64,000 bases of DNA from NCBI GenBank assembly GCA_030817875.1, contig JAUSZU010000001.1, positions 3,720,001-3,784,000 of the forward strand, given 5' to 3'. Source of the DNA: Flavobacterium sp. W4I14. Lineage in GTDB: Bacteria > Bacteroidota > Bacteroidia > Sphingobacteriales > Sphingobacteriaceae. Made by a program: the position numbers and the translations under genes. Within the stretch, counting starts at the first letter, position 1. Every line of letters starts with the position of its first letter. The notes beneath the pieces were generated by a model. The model worked only from the letters and a program-made list of their open reading frames with translations, was not told the origin of the DNA and made no database searches. Of this stretch, positions 38,666 to 48,530 are shown one piece after another.

Positions 38666-39952
38666 TCAAAGTCTCCAGCTTTTTAGCTTATAACCTTTGT
38701 AGGCATAGAATAAAAGATACAGATAACAGGGCAGCAATACGATGTAAGCATTTTTCAGTCCATAAACATCAGCGAGGTGCCCATAAATTAATGGAAGAAT
38801 GGCATTGCCTGAAAGGCCCATGATCAATACCGCTGCCCCTATTTTGATAAACTTGCCCAACCTGTCCATAGACAGCGGCCAAATTCCGGCCCATATCATC
38901 GAGTTGGCAAAACCGAGCAGCACAATAAACCAAATTGAAACATCTGCCTGATGACCGAACATTTTAATCTGTCCGCCCGAAAATAAGATGCAAACGGTAA
39001 ATATAATACCAAGCATCACACAGAGGCGCAGCGCCAAAAGCTGGGAAATGTATTTTGGGATCAATGAAATTCCCAACAGGTAACCTGCTATGGTTGCAGA
39101 AAGGGTATACGATGGAAAAACCTTGGCCTCCAGTAAAGAAATGTTCATTGAATGTGCATATCCGATGATGGTATCAACGGCGATAACCTGCGATCCCACA
39201 TGAACGAAAATGGCCAGTGCGCCCAATATCAGATGGGGAAACTGGAAAATATTCGTTTTCTCCTTATTTAAAGCCGCCGTCGTTTTATCTTCCTCTTCAG
39301 TATTGATTTCGGGAAGTACCGAAAAACGGACCAGGAAACCCAGAACCAGCAAAATGATGCCAACCCCTGCATAAGGATAAATTACCCTTCGGATCAATTC
39401 GTCAAGCACAGCAGCCCTTTCGAGGGCAGCCATTAATTTTACCTGCTCAAATAATTCCCTGTCTGATGGTTTTAGTACCACAGCAGCAAAAAGCAAGGGA
39501 GCAAGGATTCCGGCGAACTTATTGCAGATACCCATTATACTAAACCGCTTCGCTGCACTTTCTTTGGGCCCGAGGATGGTGACATAAGGATTTGCCGCAG
39601 TCTGCAGTACCGCCAGTCCCGCACCTAAGGTGAACAACCCGCACAAAAACAAAAGGTAGCTTCTGTACATGGCTGCCGGAATAAATAAAAAGGCGCCCAG
39701 AGACATTACCCAAAAGCCAACCATCATTCCATTTTTGAAACCGGTTTTCTTTAATAGTAAGGAAGCAGGATAAGAAATGAACAGATAGGAAATGTAAAAA
39801 GCAAATGCGACAAAATAAGACTCCAGGTTATTCAGTTCGCAGCATAACTTAAAATAAGGGATAAGCATGGCATTTATCCAGGTGACAAACCCAAAAACAA
39901 AAAAGAGCACAGCAATAATGCAAAGTGATTTTGTGTATGTCTTCTTATCCAT
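38666..39952 (-). CDS. FucP-type sugar:proton symporter (MFS)
   Basis: About 428 residues from the ATG at 39952, MDKKTYTKSL; an upstream in-frame GTG at 39994 would place the start inside the LacI word and is unlikely. Twelve membrane helices are evident, with the family signatures FVFGFVTWINAMLIPYFK in helix 1 and AVLQTAANPYVTILGP in helix 4, and SMIWAGIWPLSMDRLGKF late. The FucP/GluP/NagP group carries fucose, glucose or N-acetylglucosamine across the inner membrane; with nagA and nagB in the locus, N-acetylglucosamine is the likeliest cargo. The LacI word lies 31 bp upstream. Confidence 0.92.
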   Translation of the reverse strand: MDKKTYTKSLCIIAVLFFVFGFVTWINAMLIPYFKLCCELNNLESYFVAFAFYISYLFISYPASLLLKKTGFKNGMMVGFWVMSLGAFLFIPAAMYRSYLLFLCGLFTLGAGLAVLQTAANPYVTILGPKESAAKRFSIMGICNKFAGILAPLLFAAVVLKPSDRELFEQVKLMAALERAAVLDELIRRVIYPYAGVGIILLVLGFLVRFSVLPEINTEEEDKTTAALNKEKTNIFQFPHLILGALAIFVHVGSQVIAVDTIIGYAHSMNISLLEAKVFPSYTLSATIAGYLLGISLIPKYISQLLALRLCVMLGIIFTVCILFSGGQIKMFGHQADVSIWFIVLLGFANSMIWAGIWPLSMDRLGKFIKIGAAVLIMGLSGNAILPLIYGHLADVYGLKNAYIVLLPCYLYLLFYAYKGYKLKSWRL

Positions 39953-39982
39953 AAAATTTTTGTCTAGCTGATTAACATATAC

Positions 39983-39997
39983 GTTAACGTACACGAA
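39983..39997 (-). promoter_or_regulatory. Candidate LacI operator upstream of the sugar transporter gene (copy 3 of 4)
   Basis: Identical 15-bp word GTTAACGTACACGAA. This copy has the best symmetry: TATACGTTAACGTACA is a 16-bp dyad with one mismatch. Confidence 0.75.
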
Positions 39998-40077
39998 TTA
40001 ACAAAACATATATTGCAATTCCAAATCAATATGCCTTTGATCAGCTAAGGAAAAGAAACATTAAAATTAAGACCGGC

Positions 40078-41133
40078 TTAGTTAATGTAGAAATCGCAGT
40101 TTTCGGCAGTAATGATATCAATTGGCATAAAATTGTTTTTTTCTCCGGTTTTTGCATGCACAACGAACTGGTACAGTGCCATGATACCTTTGTATCCCTG
40201 CTCCCGGGGTTTTTGACAGATGAGAAAATCAATACTCCCCTGCTTTAAGAACTGTAGATTTTCTTTCGTGTAATCAAATCCGATCAGCATTTTACGCGCA
40301 TTAGTTTGATTTAAATATTTTGCTACTGCCGACACTCTGGAGTTGGTCACAAAAATGGCCGATATATTATTTTCCTTAAAAACTGTTTGCAACGATGCAG
40401 ACACGAATTGATAATCAGTCTGTACAATATCAATTTTGAGGATGGTATTTTTTAAATCCTTCTCTTTAAAGTAACTACGGAAACCCTGTTCTTTACGGAG
40501 CAGGTGATGGTGATCATCTATTTCGTGGGAGATATTGACAATCAGTATCGTTTCATCTTCCTTGATAACATACTTCATTAAATGGGCAGACAGATAACCG
40601 CTCTGGTAAAGTTCAGGCCCGAAATAGCTCAAACTGTTATGGCCCTGGATATCTGAATTGATAAAAACATAAGGAATCTTCCTTTTGTCCAGTTTGATGA
40701 GAAAATTTTCAGATTCCTCAATAAAAATTGGTGCGATAAGAACGGCATGAATATCCGAAAGATCAATTTGGTCAATCTGTTGAATAAAGGAGGCTTTGTG
40801 GTTTAGATCGTAAAAATATTTTTTCAGGATAATTCCGTAAGGAGCTATTTCACCTGCCGCCTGCTCAATACCCAGCAAGGGTTCTTGCCAATAATCCGTT
40901 TCATCGGAAACTGAAGGGATGATCACAGCAAAAACAATCTGTTTTTTAGAGGCTAATCTGCGGGCCAAAATATTGGGCTGATATGCCAGTTCTTCAATAA
41001 TAGCCAGTATTTTATCTTTTGTTTTCTTGGAAACACCTGTTCTGTTATGTAAAACCCGATCTACCGTACCAATAGATACATTTGCACGGCGGGCAATTTC
41101 CTTAACACCAACAAGTTCTTTATTTCCTTCCAT
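40078..41133 (-). CDS. LacI family transcriptional regulator
   Basis: A 351-residue repressor. The N-terminal helix-turn-helix (VGVKEIARRANVSIGTVDRVLH, about 8-30) and hinge region (YQPNILARRLASKK) precede a periplasmic-binding-protein-like effector domain (VFAVIIPSVSDETDYW; IPYVFINSDIQGHNSLSYFGPELYQSGY; ISAIFVTNSRVSAVAKYL). The T-V-D-R in the recognition helix suggests a non-standard operator. It is the first gene of the amino-sugar locus, and the same 15-bp word occurs upstream of it and of three further genes of the locus, so it probably controls itself and the locus. The effector is likely an amino sugar or its phosphate. Confidence 0.94.
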   Translation of the reverse strand: MEGNKELVGVKEIARRANVSIGTVDRVLHNRTGVSKKTKDKILAIIEELAYQPNILARRLASKKQIVFAVIIPSVSDETDYWQEPLLGIEQAAGEIAPYGIILKKYFYDLNHKASFIQQIDQIDLSDIHAVLIAPIFIEESENFLIKLDKRKIPYVFINSDIQGHNSLSYFGPELYQSGYLSAHLMKYVIKEDETILIVNISHEIDDHHHLLRKEQGFRSYFKEKDLKNTILKIDIVQTDYQFVSASLQTVFKENNISAIFVTNSRVSAVAKYLNQTNARKMLIGFDYTKENLQFLKQGSIDFLICQKPREQGYKGIMALYQFVVHAKTGEKNNFMPIDIITAENCDFYIN

Positions 41134-41171
41134 AATTAATTCTTAGCTAGTCTTTTGCCGTTCTTTCTTAA

Positions 41172-41197
41172 AAGGCATTTATTATCTAAAAATGCCT
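41172..41197 (-). terminator. Hairpin in the LacI gene leader
   Basis: An 8-bp stem AGGCATTT/AAATGCCT with a 9-base loop lies between the LacI word at 41253 and the LacI gene start at 41133, with TTTTAAG after the stem on the minus strand. It could weaken transcription into the LacI gene, or be a chance hairpin. Confidence 0.3.
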
Positions 41198-41252
41198 GTC
41201 ATCTTAAAGCTTCTTCCCTTTGAGTAAAATCGGAATATGCCATATGCATTCA

Positions 41253-41267
41253 GTTAACGTACACGAA
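41253..41267 (-). promoter_or_regulatory. Candidate LacI operator upstream of the LacI gene (copy 4 of 4)
   Basis: Identical 15-bp word GTTAACGTACACGAA, 120 bp upstream of the LacI start, consistent with autoregulation. The rest of 41134-41537 shows no gene; the promoter of the divergent SDR gene must be near 41500. Confidence 0.7.
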
Positions 41268-41537
41268 AATAACAATTATTAATTATAAAACGGGGCTTAG
41301 CTGTAACACTCCTATTATAACCGGGAATACGAATGTTACAGTAGGCAAGCTGATCAGAAGAAAATTCAGCGTTGCCAAATGCGTTCTATCTAACTTTATT
41401 TATCCTCTTAATTCCCACTTTTACGCGAAATCGTATTTGTCCGGTACGATATATGAGAAATGTATAATTCTTGCCCTTAAATGTATAAGCAGGCAGCGAT
41501 TTGATGATGGAACTTTGTGTAATCAAAAATAAAAACG

Positions 41538-42305
41538 ATGAACACAACAGATCAACAATCGAAAATCGTCCTGGTAACCGGTGGTAGCCGGGGAATAGGA
41601 AAAAGCATTGCATTAAATGCAGCAAAACGCGGCATCGGCGTAATCCTCACTTACAATAGCCAACCCGAACACGGACAAGCGGTGGCTGATGAGATCAACC
41701 AAAATGGTGGTAAAGCGGTTGCATTGCAGCTCAACTCGGGCGATACGGGATCGTTCAGCAATTTCGGCAACCAGGTACTGCAAGTGCTTAAAACAATATG
41801 GGACCGGGAAAGCTTCGACTATCTCGTTAACAATGCGGGAATAGCTCAACGAACACTTATTAAAGATACAACAGAAGAACTGTTCGACCAACTGGTGAAC
41901 GTCAACTTTAAAGGTGTATTCTTTCTGACACAAAAGCTGCTTCCTTTCATCTCTGACGGCGGCCAGATCATTAACATTTCTTCCGGGCTGGCAAGGTTTG
42001 CGTTTCCGGGCGTAGCGGTGTACGGTGCGCTGAAAGCCGCAACTGAAGGTTTAACACGATACTTCGCCAAGGAATATGCTAACCGGAATATCCGGGTGAA
42101 CAGTGTTGCGCCCGGTGCAATCGATACCGAGTTTGGCGGTGGAAAAGGTGATGAAGACCATAGGCATCAGATTGCAGCCGGTATAGCCCTGGGGCGCCTT
42201 GGTGTAGCAGATGATGTAGGTCTTTTTGTTGCATCGCTCTTATCAGATGACAGCAGGTACGTAAATGCCCAGCGTATAGAAGTGGGCGGCGGTATAATGA
42301 TATGA
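41538..42305 (+). CDS. SDR family NAD(P)-dependent oxidoreductase
   Basis: A 255-residue short-chain dehydrogenase. Nucleotide motif TGGSRGIG (14-21), NNAG (98-101), catalytic Ser149, Tyr162 and Lys166 (VYGALKAATEG) and the C-terminal RIEVGGGIMI are intact. The substrate is not evident; FabG-like and sugar-alcohol dehydrogenases both look like this. It starts a plus-strand trio with an AraC regulator (53 bp later) and an alpha/beta hydrolase, and stands divergent to the LacI gene with about 400 bp between them. Confidence 0.92.
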   Translation: MNTTDQQSKIVLVTGGSRGIGKSIALNAAKRGIGVILTYNSQPEHGQAVADEINQNGGKAVALQLNSGDTGSFSNFGNQVLQVLKTIWDRESFDYLVNNAGIAQRTLIKDTTEELFDQLVNVNFKGVFFLTQKLLPFISDGGQIINISSGLARFAFPGVAVYGALKAATEGLTRYFAKEYANRNIRVNSVAPGAIDTEFGGGKGDEDHRHQIAAGIALGRLGVADDVGLFVASLLSDDSRYVNAQRIEVGGGIMI

Positions 42306-42358
42306 TCAATTATTAATAGCAAGCTTATGCCTGTCCTTATTCAAACGGGAAATGAAAT

Positions 42359-43330
42359 ATGAAACAGCAAATGCCAGGTATGTTTACTAAATTTGAATCA
42401 GGGTTAGACAACGGTTGTATGGATTATATAGATATCAAATCAATTGCCGAACTGCATGGTTTTTTTCATTACGATAAACCGCTGCACCCACTTATTTCCG
42501 TTATAGACCTGGCCAGGGTTGACCGCTCGAACAGAAAACCTGGAGCCTCTTACCGGCTTGACCTGTACTCCATAGCTTGTAAAAAGATCGAAGGTGTGTT
42601 TAGATACGGCCGGACCAGTTATGATTTTTCAGCGGGTTCGTTAATGTTTACCGCACCTGATCAGGTACTAACCCCGGGAGCCGAAAACAAGGTGGAGGGC
42701 TGGGCAATTTATATACACCCTGATTTTTTAAATGCAACCAGCAGAGGCCGTAAACTATCTGAGTATTCTTTCTTCGGTTATGACACCAATGAATGTCTTC
42801 ATATTTCAGATGCTGAAAAGGATGTTTTGGAAGATTGTTTGCGCAATATCAGTAAAGAGATCGGAAACAACCTTGATAAACATTCGCATAATTTGATCCT
42901 AACAAACCTTGAACTGCTTTTATCTTACTGTTCAAGGTTTTACGACCGGCAGTTTTTAACCAGGGTGAAAGTGGGAAATGATATTGTTGAAAAATTTGAA
43001 AGACTTTTGAATGATTATTTTGCTCAAAACTCCCTGATTAACACCGGTATTCCGGATGTTAAGTATTTCGCCTCGCACTTAAATTTATCTGCCAATTACC
43101 TATCCGACCTATTAAGTAAATATACCGGCAAGTCAACACAGGAACAGATCCATTTGAAATTAATTGATAAAGCAAAGCATTTATTATGGAGTACAGAAAG
43201 CGCAATCAGCGAAATTGCTTATGGACTCGGCTTTGAGCACCCCTCGCATTTCACCAAAATTTTTAAAAACAAGGTCGGGCAGTCTCCGAAAGAATTCAGG
43301 AACCTGAATGAAAGAGGACAACGGCTATAA
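42359..43330 (+). CDS. AraC family transcriptional regulator
   Basis: A 323-residue regulator. The N-terminal part is a cupin-like sensor (YDFSAGSLMFTAPDQVLTPG); the C-terminal 100 residues are the double helix-turn-helix (VKYFASHLNLSANYLSDLLSKYTGK; SAISEIAYGLGFEHPSHFTKIFKNKVGQSPKEFR). Translation may start at either of two close Met codons (residues 5 and 8) instead of the first. Ten bases separate it from the alpha/beta hydrolase gene, so the three genes probably form an operon it controls. Confidence 0.92.
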   Translation: MKQQMPGMFTKFESGLDNGCMDYIDIKSIAELHGFFHYDKPLHPLISVIDLARVDRSNRKPGASYRLDLYSIACKKIEGVFRYGRTSYDFSAGSLMFTAPDQVLTPGAENKVEGWAIYIHPDFLNATSRGRKLSEYSFFGYDTNECLHISDAEKDVLEDCLRNISKEIGNNLDKHSHNLILTNLELLLSYCSRFYDRQFLTRVKVGNDIVEKFERLLNDYFAQNSLINTGIPDVKYFASHLNLSANYLSDLLSKYTGKSTQEQIHLKLIDKAKHLLWSTESAISEIAYGLGFEHPSHFTKIFKNKVGQSPKEFRNLNERGQRL

Positions 43331-43340
43331 ATAAAAAGCT

Positions 43341-44132
43341 ATGAAAACGTTAAATATCCATCATCAGGCAAAAGCGATTTGGCTGCTTTTGCTGTTCGTA
43401 CCATTTATATTTTCCATTCCGGTAAAAGCGCAGGATACCACACACGTCCGAAATGTGGTGCTGGTTCACGGTGCTTTTGTAGACGGATCTGGCTGGCAGC
43501 CGGTTTACGAAATACTTACTAAAAAAGGATATAAAGTAAGTGTAACACAACATACGCTTACCTCTTTTGAAGAAGATATAGCAGCGGTAAAGCGAATAAT
43601 TGATCAGCAGGACGGGCCCTGTATCCTGGTTGGCCATAGCTATGGAGGAGCCATTATCACGGTAGCCGGCAATGATCCAAAAGTGGCCGGCTTGGTATAT
43701 ATTGCTGCACATGCCCCTGATGATGGCGAGTCGGAGGCAAATAACGGCAAGATGAATCCTTCGGCTTATAAGTCGCTGATCAAGGGAAAGGACGGCTGGG
43801 ATTATATTGATCCGAAATTCTTTGCAGCCGATTTTTCAGCGGATCTACCGGCATCAAAGGCCGATTTTATGGCCAACTCGCAAACGCCAACAGCGGATTC
43901 CGTATTTCATGCCATTATCCACAACCCTGCCTGGAAAACAAAGCCGAGTTGGTATATGGTAGCCAAGTCCGACCGGATCATTAATCCGGATCTGGAAAGA
44001 ATGTATGCAAAACGTGCAAAAAGCCAGGTAATAGAAATAGAAGGAGCCAGCCATTCGGTTTACATCTCGCACGCTAAAGAAGTAGCCCAACTCATTATTG
44101 CTGCAGCCAAAGGTACAATACAAAACAAATAA
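43341..44132 (+). CDS. Exported alpha/beta hydrolase
   Basis: A 263-residue protein with a signal peptide (hydrophobic WLLLLFVPFIFS, cut near VKAQ). The nucleophile elbow GHSYGG, the acid VAKSDRIINPDLE and the histidine GASHSVYISH give a full catalytic triad. The opening VLVHGAFVDGSGWQPVYEILTKKGY is that of the methylesterase/hydroxynitrile-lyase-like group, esterases acting on small molecules. Substrate unknown; co-transcription with an SDR suggests a two-step conversion of one small compound. Confidence 0.88.
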   Translation: MKTLNIHHQAKAIWLLLLFVPFIFSIPVKAQDTTHVRNVVLVHGAFVDGSGWQPVYEILTKKGYKVSVTQHTLTSFEEDIAAVKRIIDQQDGPCILVGHSYGGAIITVAGNDPKVAGLVYIAAHAPDDGESEANNGKMNPSAYKSLIKGKDGWDYIDPKFFAADFSADLPASKADFMANSQTPTADSVFHAIIHNPAWKTKPSWYMVAKSDRIINPDLERMYAKRAKSQVIEIEGASHSVYISHAKEVAQLIIAAAKGTIQNK

Positions 44133-44205
44133 CCCGTTGAAAACAGATTGGCGTCGCATGAACTGTCCAATTTATGTTTGTCCCGCTTCTATTTACAGTT
44201 CAACA

Positions 44206-47200
44206 CTACTTTTTGCTTAGTTTTTTGGCGATATACACTGATGGCAGCATATTAAATTCTTGTTTAAAATACTTGGTAAAGTACTTTGGGTTGTTGAAAC
44301 CAACCTCATAGGCAATTTCGGAAACGGTTAGCTGCGATTTTTCCAAAAGCTGGATTGCTTTTCTTAAGCGGTAAAAACGGATATACTCTACCGGAGATTT
44401 CCCCGTTAAAAGCAGTACTTTTTTGTAAAGGCTTACACGGCTCATGTTCATGTCTTGGCTCAGCTGATCTACAGAATAATCAGCATTGGATACATTGGTT
44501 TCGATCAGCACAGAAAGCTGCCGCATAAATTTTTCATCAACAGACTCTATTTCATCGGCTTTGGGACTGATATCGACCTGCTTTTTATATTTTATCTTCG
44601 AAGATGCTAACTGTTTCAGCTGATTTTTGATTTTGAAAAGCAGTATTTCAAAATTAAAAGGTTTCATTACATAATCATTAGCCCCGGTTTGAAGACCAGA
44701 AAGTTGCACCTCTTCGCCGGTAAGTGCGGTCAGTAATATTACCGGCGTATCGGCAGTGCGTACATCGCCTTTAATTTTTTTACACAGATCGATACCGTTC
44801 ATTCCGGGCATACTGATATCGCTCACCACCAGATCTGGATGGGCAGATAAGACTTTTTGCCATCCCTCTTTTCCATTTACGGCTTCGTAGATCTGATAAA
44901 ATTCGTTTAAATTATCTTTTAAATAAAACCTAAAGTCATCGTTATCCTCTACCAATAGTAACACAGGTTTTTTATCGAATCCCGATACAGCCTCATCATT
45001 ACTTTCTTCGGTTGCTACTCTGGTAGACAGCTTAGCTGTAAAACTGAGCTTACTATTTTCTACTATTGTTACATCCGCCTCATCAAAAGGAATTTTAACT
45101 GTAAAGGTAGAACCCGCACCAACCTTACTTTCAGCCCAAATCTCACCACAATGCAAGCGGACAAACTCTTTGGTAATGGCCAAACCTATTCCGCTGCCCT
45201 GATTAACAAGAGATCCTGGGATATCGCTCTGAAAGAAGCGGTCGAATATCCTGTTGAGTTTATCTTCTTCAATACCGATACCGTCATCGCTAATACTGAT
45301 CAAAAGACAGGTTTGATTAAAATTATTCAGCGTCGAACTTAACAGCACACTAACCGATCCACTTTCGGATGTAAATTTAAATGCATTGGAAAGCAGATTG
45401 AACAGTATCCTTTCTATTTTATCATGATCAAAAGCTGTGATTAAGCTGATGAGTTCGGATTCGAAATAGAATTTAATATTTTTCTTTTCGGCAATATCGG
45501 TAAAAGAATAGGTCAGGTCTTTTATAAAATCGACCACATCGCCAAGTTTGCAATCAAGCTTTAACTGCTGCACTTCCATTCTTCTGAAATCAAGCAGCTG
45601 GTTTACCATGTTCAGCAGGCGCCGCCCATTTCGATGGATCATTTGCATCTGCTGTTTTTTTCCTTCGTCTGCTGTCTGTCTGATTAGTTTTTCCATCGGG
45701 GTAATGATCAGTGATAAAGGTGTACGAAACTCGTGACTTACATTGGTGAAAAATTTGATCTTCATCAGACCCAGATCGTGCATACGTTTTGCCTCATGGC
45801 GCTCCTGCTCCAACGCAAATTCGCGTTTTAATTTTTGGATACCGCGGTGTCTGATCAGAAAAAGTATTCCGCCGGCAAGCGCAAGATAAAGCAAATAAGC
45901 TAATGGCGTTTTCCAGAAGGGTGGCAATATTTTGATAGAAATTCTTTTCTCGTTCGATACCCAATCGCCTGCAGAATTGGTAGATGAGACCCTGAACACA
46001 TACGATCCCTGATCCAGATTGGTATAAGTTGCCCTGCGTAAATTCCCTGTAGGCTCTTGCCAGGTTTTATCAAAGCCTTCCAGCATATACCTGTACCTGA
46101 TCTTATCAGGGTTAAAGTAATTTAATGCTGTAAATTCAATCGAAATTACGTTATGTCTATGGGTTAAAGATAAATTTTCCGAACTATTTAAGGTTTTATG
46201 CAAGATCACCTCTCCATCAATCTCCTCGTTAACCGCCACGCTTTTATCGGCAATCTGCAGCTCAGAAAGGGCAATTTCAGGTGTTGTATGATCAGTCCTG
46301 ATATCATCTGGCTTAAATAGATTAAAACCATTTGCACCTCCGAATATCAGTTCGCCGTTTTTGGTAATATAACCGGAATTGATATTAAACTCCCTTCCCT
46401 GCAGGCCGTCCTGCTGATCGTAATTTCTGAAGGTGTAAGTAAGACCTTTATCCGTTTTTTTTACCTTGATAAATGTTAAGCCTTTTGTGGTGCTTAACCA
46501 AAGGTTGCGGTTTTTATCTTCAAGGATCTTTAAGGTATTGTTATCAGGAAGCCCATTATCAATTCTAAACACATCAAATTGGTTGTTTTTAGGGTTATAG
46601 CGGTTCAGTCCATCCCTAGTTGTTACCCAGATATACCCATAACTATCTTCCAGGATATCATAAACATTGCCATTGCTCAGTGAGTTTTTGAGGTGTGGGT
46701 CTGCATTAAAATGCTTGAATTTCCCTGTTTTCTTCTCCCAAAAATCCAGACCTGAAGAGGTGCCGATATAGGCATTGCCATATTTGTCTTTTAATAAAGT
46801 CGTAATAAAATTAGACCCTATAGTATTGGTTGATGAATAGGCCTTGTAATGCGAAAAGGTGCCTTTTGAACGGTCCAGTACGTCGATACCTGCACCCAAA
46901 GTGGCAATCCAGAGCTTTTGGTCATCCCCTTCAATAATATCCCATATCCGGTCATCGCCAAGGCTCCTGGCATTGTTTGGATCGTGGCGGTAATTTTTAA
47001 AATTCTGTCCGTCAAAACAGTCCAAACCGCCAAAATAAGTGCCGATCCACAGTTTTTTTTGATCATCGATAAATAAGCTTACTACAATATCGTTGCTGAT
47101 ACTATTGGTATTATCGGCCTGGTGACTATAGGTCTTATAACTTTGTGTTTTTCTGTTGTAATAAATCAGCCCTTGTCCATTGGTGCCAATCCATAGATTG

Positions 47201-48333
47201 GCCTGATCATCTTCTACAAAGCTGTTTACATCATCGTAAGGCAAGCTGCGGCTATCAGAGGCCAAATGCCTGAACAGTGGAAATTTGATGATGTTTTTAT
47301 GGTAATAGCTAATTCCCTTTTTAAAAGTTCCAATCCAGATAATTCCTTCGTTATCCTTATAAAGGCTCACTATACTATTCTGGCTTAAACTTTTCGGATC
47401 GTCCTCCCTATTTTGCACATAGGTTACTTTAAGGGTTTGCTTATTTAAAATATTAATGCCGCCATGATCGGTACTGATCCAGATAGTACCACTTTCATCC
47501 TGGATTACGTCGGTTACCAAACGATTATTTAAACTACCTGTTTTTTGACTAAAATACTTTACAAGATGATGTTTTGGCTGGTAATAAGTTAGTCCTTCCC
47601 GGTCATCAAAACTCCAGATAAATATGTCACCGCTATTATCGATAAAAAAACGGAGCGGTTTAAAAGCAGCCTTTTCTTTAATCTTAAAATCATAACACCT
47701 CCATTTAATCATTAAGGTATTGATATCTAAAAGTTCGAAAGATTTATCGGTATGCAAAACGTAAATATTGCCTTTAGCATCACTTTGGATATGGGTAACA
47801 GGTGCTGATCCCAAAGCATTCGGAGCACGGTCTGAACATTTTAAATGGTGGGTTTTCTTTGTAATCACGCTGTAAACATAGATGCCTTCGGCTCCGGCAT
47901 TGAACCAAAAGTTACCAATTTTATCTTTTTTAATACCTATTACTTTTGTAGTAGGTATACCCATGCTTTTAAAGTAAGGGGCAATATTCTGGCTAAATTC
48001 CTCCTTTTCCAAATCAAAAACATTTAGGCCTGCCCGGGTATCGATCAGGAGTTTCGCATCAGGCAGTTCGCTTATTGTATTGATGAAATCATCACTTAAG
48101 GATTTTAGATCCCTCGCATTATGCTTAAAAACCTTAAACTGGTAACCATCATATCGGTTTAATCCGGCCATGGTACCAAACCACATATAGCCCTGCTTAT
48201 CTTTATAAATAGCGGTTACCTGATTACTGGAAAGTCCGTTTGATAGATCAAGCCTTGAAAACTGCAGTTGCGTTTGCTGCGCATATGCAAATCCACAAAT
48301 AACCAATAAGATCAGGATGATTTTAACACGCAT
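44206..48333 (-). CDS. Hybrid two-component system sensor/regulator (HTCS)
   Basis: A 1375-residue one-protein signalling system typical of Bacteroidota glycan loci. Signal peptide (1-18); fourteen or so two-component propeller repeats (about 25-640; for example GTIWISTDHGG, NLWIGTNGQGLIYY); a Y_Y_Y domain (about 700-770); one membrane helix (about 785-805); a histidine kinase with His867 (VSHEFRTPLSL) and ATPase GSGIGLAITKEFV; a receiver with Asp1172 (VVSDISMPGMNG); and a C-terminal AraC-type helix-turn-helix. It senses an oligosaccharide in the periplasm and binds DNA directly. No SusCD pair lies beside it; its nearest carbohydrate gene is the GH12 lipoprotein. Confidence 0.97.
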   Translation of the reverse strand: MRVKIILILLVICGFAYAQQTQLQFSRLDLSNGLSSNQVTAIYKDKQGYMWFGTMAGLNRYDGYQFKVFKHNARDLKSLSDDFINTISELPDAKLLIDTRAGLNVFDLEKEEFSQNIAPYFKSMGIPTTKVIGIKKDKIGNFWFNAGAEGIYVYSVITKKTHHLKCSDRAPNALGSAPVTHIQSDAKGNIYVLHTDKSFELLDINTLMIKWRCYDFKIKEKAAFKPLRFFIDNSGDIFIWSFDDREGLTYYQPKHHLVKYFSQKTGSLNNRLVTDVIQDESGTIWISTDHGGINILNKQTLKVTYVQNREDDPKSLSQNSIVSLYKDNEGIIWIGTFKKGISYYHKNIIKFPLFRHLASDSRSLPYDDVNSFVEDDQANLWIGTNGQGLIYYNRKTQSYKTYSHQADNTNSISNDIVVSLFIDDQKKLWIGTYFGGLDCFDGQNFKNYRHDPNNARSLGDDRIWDIIEGDDQKLWIATLGAGIDVLDRSKGTFSHYKAYSSTNTIGSNFITTLLKDKYGNAYIGTSSGLDFWEKKTGKFKHFNADPHLKNSLSNGNVYDILEDSYGYIWVTTRDGLNRYNPKNNQFDVFRIDNGLPDNNTLKILEDKNRNLWLSTTKGLTFIKVKKTDKGLTYTFRNYDQQDGLQGREFNINSGYITKNGELIFGGANGFNLFKPDDIRTDHTTPEIALSELQIADKSVAVNEEIDGEVILHKTLNSSENLSLTHRHNVISIEFTALNYFNPDKIRYRYMLEGFDKTWQEPTGNLRRATYTNLDQGSYVFRVSSTNSAGDWVSNEKRISIKILPPFWKTPLAYLLYLALAGGILFLIRHRGIQKLKREFALEQERHEAKRMHDLGLMKIKFFTNVSHEFRTPLSLIITPMEKLIRQTADEGKKQQMQMIHRNGRRLLNMVNQLLDFRRMEVQQLKLDCKLGDVVDFIKDLTYSFTDIAEKKNIKFYFESELISLITAFDHDKIERILFNLLSNAFKFTSESGSVSVLLSSTLNNFNQTCLLISISDDGIGIEEDKLNRIFDRFFQSDIPGSLVNQGSGIGLAITKEFVRLHCGEIWAESKVGAGSTFTVKIPFDEADVTIVENSKLSFTAKLSTRVATEESNDEAVSGFDKKPVLLLVEDNDDFRFYLKDNLNEFYQIYEAVNGKEGWQKVLSAHPDLVVSDISMPGMNGIDLCKKIKGDVRTADTPVILLTALTGEEVQLSGLQTGANDYVMKPFNFEILLFKIKNQLKQLASSKIKYKKQVDISPKADEIESVDEKFMRQLSVLIETNVSNADYSVDQLSQDMNMSRVSLYKKVLLLTGKSPVEYIRFYRLRKAIQLLEKSQLTVSEIAYEVGFNNPKYFTKYFKQEFNMLPSVYIAKKLSKK

Positions 48334-48530
48334 TTTAATCGCAAAAAAAATATTTGGTTAGGGTAAGGCATATGCAATGTAACAATAAAACTACAAAAAC
48401 CAATAACAGGTTATTTTATAATTAACTCATAAAATATAACGAAATGTGCTTTATTAGTTTTGAAAGTGTTTTTATAGATTCCTATATGTATCTTAGATAC
48501 AGGCGTAAACTAATATCCTCCTTACCCAAA

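Noticed and set aside
39953-39994. GTG at 39994 as the start of the sugar transporter gene
   Set aside because: It would put 14 extra residues inside the repeated LacI word; the ATG at 39952 gives the normal N-terminus of the family.
48444-48530. ATG at 48444 as the start of the CAP-domain gene
   Set aside because: The added 29 residues would precede and spoil a clear lipoprotein signal that starts at 48531.
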